Source: Kudoa neothunni
Taxonomy: Eukaryota > Cnidaria
DNA length: 64,000 nucleotides
Direction of reading: 5' to 3'
Assembly: GCA_964304625.1 (NCBI GenBank)
Contig: OZ199840.1
Coordinates: 4,340,001 to 4,404,000 of the forward strand
A program made the translations under genes and the position numbers. The notes beneath the pieces are model-generated. The model had not been told where the DNA came from. It did no database searches and was given only the letters and a program-made list of their open reading frames with translations. The number at the start of each line of letters is the position of its first letter. Position 1 is the stretch's first letter. Of the stretch, positions 61,912 to 64,000 are shown piece after piece.

Positions 61912-62545
61912 GCTATTGTGTTTTTTTTGCGGCTCGTCGTTGTTTAGCTGAAGATCTAAAATTTTGATACTAGAAAACACTAGAAAACAATCGCCTACTT
62001 GGATAAAGCGGTGTTGATTTTAGGACCACTTTTAGGAGGCCCGCCTGTGTGAGATGTCACCTTTTTTTCATACTGAGGATCTAACACCGAACGCAAACGA
62101 TTAATTTAAAATTATATCCGTAAATACTAATCGATTTAATTGGAGAGTCAGTATCTTTTCTAATAAATAAATTCAACAAACCAATTTAATCCATTCTTCT
62201 ATTACTTTTTGTCGGGGGATTTGTTGCTGATATTCGAGTTGGATGCGCTTCGGTGAGAAGAGCAAGACGTGACGGTGATTGACTTGGATATAGATTCGCT
62301 CGGGGAGCTTTCAGTCCATATATTCTTGGTTGCCTCCAAGCATTCATCAGCAAATTCCTGCGCAATACTACCATCTAAATATTAAATCAATACAACGCCG
62401 CTAATTAAAGTCAGCACTTTTCTTATCAGTTGGAGTGGATTGTTTGGCGTAAGCGAAACCATGGTCGTTTTTCACGTCTATCAATTTTGTTGGCCGCATC
62501 CGACACATCCTTTCTTCTTCCAATGACATAGAAAGTGGACGAATT
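61912..62545 (-). CDS. Probable 3' exons of the KH-protein gene or a small separate gene
   Basis: Downstream of the KH exons, three coding stretches join by GT-AG introns: MSLEEERMCRMRPTKLIDVK with NDHGFAYAKQSTPTDKK, then GSIAQEFADECLEATKNIW with a Ser-rich tail ending NISNKSPDKK, then LDPQYEKKVTSHTGGPPKSG and a last exon SSAKQRRAAKKTQ with TAG near 61912. The protein is basic and disordered, of RNA-binding appearance. It overlaps the end of the KH reading frame in another frame (62545-62481), so either a junction or a single-base error separates them. A separate gene starting at the ATG near 62530 is the alternative. Function unknown. Confidence 0.45.
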
Positions 62546-63313
62546 TCTCGTTCTCATTATACGACACTAGGTTGTAGCCATCGGCAGTTTTATTGAATCT
62601 GTTTTCCTGATCGCCATCCCTTATAATCATTGTTTCTATTGGTTGGTTTCAAATATTAAAGCATTCGTATTTTGAGAATTATTTCCAAAATCACTTGTTG
62701 ACGATTCCAGATTCGAAATATTTAATTTTCGCTTCTGTCTCAATTTTTTATACCGGTTGGAATCGACAATCACAATTTTGTATGTGATTTTTGCGAGGAT
62801 CTCATTCAAATAAGACTCACCCATGTAGATCTGAGATTGGGTTCCCACAATCTTTATGGGGGATCGATTTGTCACTAGATCGTTGATCGAATAATGAGTG
62901 GTGGTGGTGGTGGTGGTGTGTGAAGAGAGCTCAACGTAAATTCTACAGGAACAATCAAATTGCTTCAATACATCAACACATCAGAATCATCACGTCCAAA
63001 CATCAATTGGTGGTTGATCTCTACATTACCTCGCTCCACTACACACTTCGTATTTGCGTAGAGTGTTTTTTGAGTATTTTGTCAGATACAATCCTTTGTA
63101 CGATGGAACATCCATTTCTTTCTCAAAAACACTGGATGTATCATTGATAATTGGCGTACAAATGCGTTCACTCTCTTGGTCTTGGAGCTGCAAATGCAAC
63201 CGCTGCACCACTGTCCTCCGTTTTCGTCGTAGATGGTTGTAGATTTTCAACAGCACCCACAACCCACCCCCTAAGACTATCGATGTAGTCAAAATTATTT
63301 TTGTTGATGGCAT
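62481..63313 (-). CDS. Membrane-anchored KH-domain protein, TDRKH/AKAP1-like
   Basis: The ATG at 63313 begins MPSTKIILTTSIVLGGGLWV, a single signal-anchor helix followed by HLRRKRR, the layout of the mitochondrial outer-membrane KH proteins TDRKH/Papi and AKAP1. A KH-like unit follows: MDVPSYKGLYLTKYSKNTLR, then across an intron QFDCSCRIYVE, and SPIKIVGTQSQIYM with YLNEILAKI (compare RLIKISGTQKEV in TDRKH). The GXXG loop is replaced by KYSKN, so nucleic-acid binding may be altered or lost. A poly-threonine run encoded by ACC repeats (about 62893-62915) sits in the variable loop. A 63-nt intron leads to an exon with RDGDQENRFNKTADGYNLVS, ending at a TGA at 62481. No Tudor domain could be shown. 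Family assignment rests on layout and the KH pattern only. Confidence 0.55.
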
Positions 63314-64000
63314 CCCGCTATTGTGCAACAGAATTGCCGCTCTCACCAACTTAAAAATTACTCAAACTAAGTGGATTAACACTCTCAGGCTGCGCATTAT
63401 TGTCTAATCATCTCTATAGTGATAGGGGTGATTAACATTTGTTGATCAATATAGAAATAGATGCATATGTAGAACATGATAAATAAATTACAGTTCAATA
63501 TTCAGTCATTCTAACTCGATAATTTGTTCTACAACCGATTACCTATTTTTGGATTAATGTAGATGTGGTGTATGTCCCTACTATTGTACATTGGATTGTT
63601 TTGATTTTGGTGTTATAGGTTAACTACTTATGCCGGAAACTTACTTTTCAGTTATTTCTTCTAAGCGCTCTCTAGAATTGGTGCTAGTCCTTACGAAATA
63701 ATAAACAAACAAAATTATTTATTTTCTAATTTAAAAATGATAGTAGATTAATTTTTAATGAAAAATTGAATGTATGAGACGGGAAATTTATTTTGAAAAT
63801 GCAAAATAAGCCACCATGTGAAAATTATTTCATGTGGTGCTTGCGCTGTAATCAAAAATATAATTTTTATTAACATGTGTATTGCTTTATTTGAATGAAT
63901 AGCAAAAAATGTAATGATGAAATTTAAGTTTTTTAATGATAACCGATAAAGAACTGAATTAAGGAATTTTTTATGTGTGAAATATTTCGGATTAATTCAC
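63314..64000. other. AT-rich sequence upstream of the KH gene
   Basis: Presumed promoter side of the KH-protein gene; no further exon or repeat recognised before the window ends. Confidence 0.4.

Noticed and set aside
62186-62374. Arg/Pro-rich protein starting MVVLRRNLLMNAW
   Set aside because: It is an alternative frame of the exon that reads GSIAQEFADECLEATKNIW, which joins its neighbours by splice sites.

Overview
This is AT-rich animal nuclear DNA from a lineage with very small introns (mostly about 37 to 60 nt, GT-AG, acceptors such as TTTTAG or ATTAG without a strong pyrimidine-CAG). It carries single-copy metazoan genes: SPT6, an R-SMAD MH2 domain, a myotubularin phosphatase, an NDRG-like hydrolase fold, ALG14, RMC1, NAT9 and a membrane-anchored KH protein. 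The SMAD makes it an animal. The fast-diverged proteins, tiny introns and AT bias fit a reduced lineage such as orthonectids, dicyemids, myxozoans or appendicularians, but I cannot decide between them. Most genes only become visible once short exons are joined, so the longest open frames are often single exons.

Layout. 1-12.6 kb: two tail-to-tail paralogues of an unrecognised multi-RRM-like protein (1017-6128 on + and 12543-9586 on -). A pogo-like element lies in an intron of the first, and another pogo-like element plus a GC-rich A-tailed repeat lie between them. 12.9-14.5 kb: a dispersed repeat and a 70-bp mini-MITE. 14.6-21.7 kb: a large secreted/membrane protein built of about fifteen cysteine-bearing fibronectin-III-like modules, one per exon, all in phase 1. 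21.7-28.5 kb: mostly non-coding, with a small three-exon gene, a piggyBac-type MITE and a second TTAA MITE. 28.6-31.4 kb: myotubularin with a 26-bp duplication in the active-site exon. 32.8-33.7 kb: pogo-like MITE. 34.8-36.4 kb: NDRG-like gene (-). 39.4-45.6 kb: SPT6 (-). 46.2-47.9 kb: decayed piggyBac transposon. 49.1-49.8 kb: SMAD MH2. 53.0-53.9 kb: unrecognised multi-exon gene (+). 54.3-57.8 kb: ALG14 and RMC1 (both -). 60.6-63.3 kb: NAT9 (+) converging on the KH-protein gene (-).

The genes do not form one pathway; they are ordinary housekeeping and signalling genes in a repeat-rich setting. The two items most likely to be undescribed are the multi-RRM paralogue pair, whose two copies share exon phases and both begin with presequence-like N-termini, and the modular cysteine/FN3-like receptor. 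Three genes (the modular receptor, ALG14, NAT9) each contain a one-base homopolymer frame break, which points to sequencing error or recent decay. NRF-1-like GCGCATGCGC palindromes recur both near gene starts and inside the DNA transposons.
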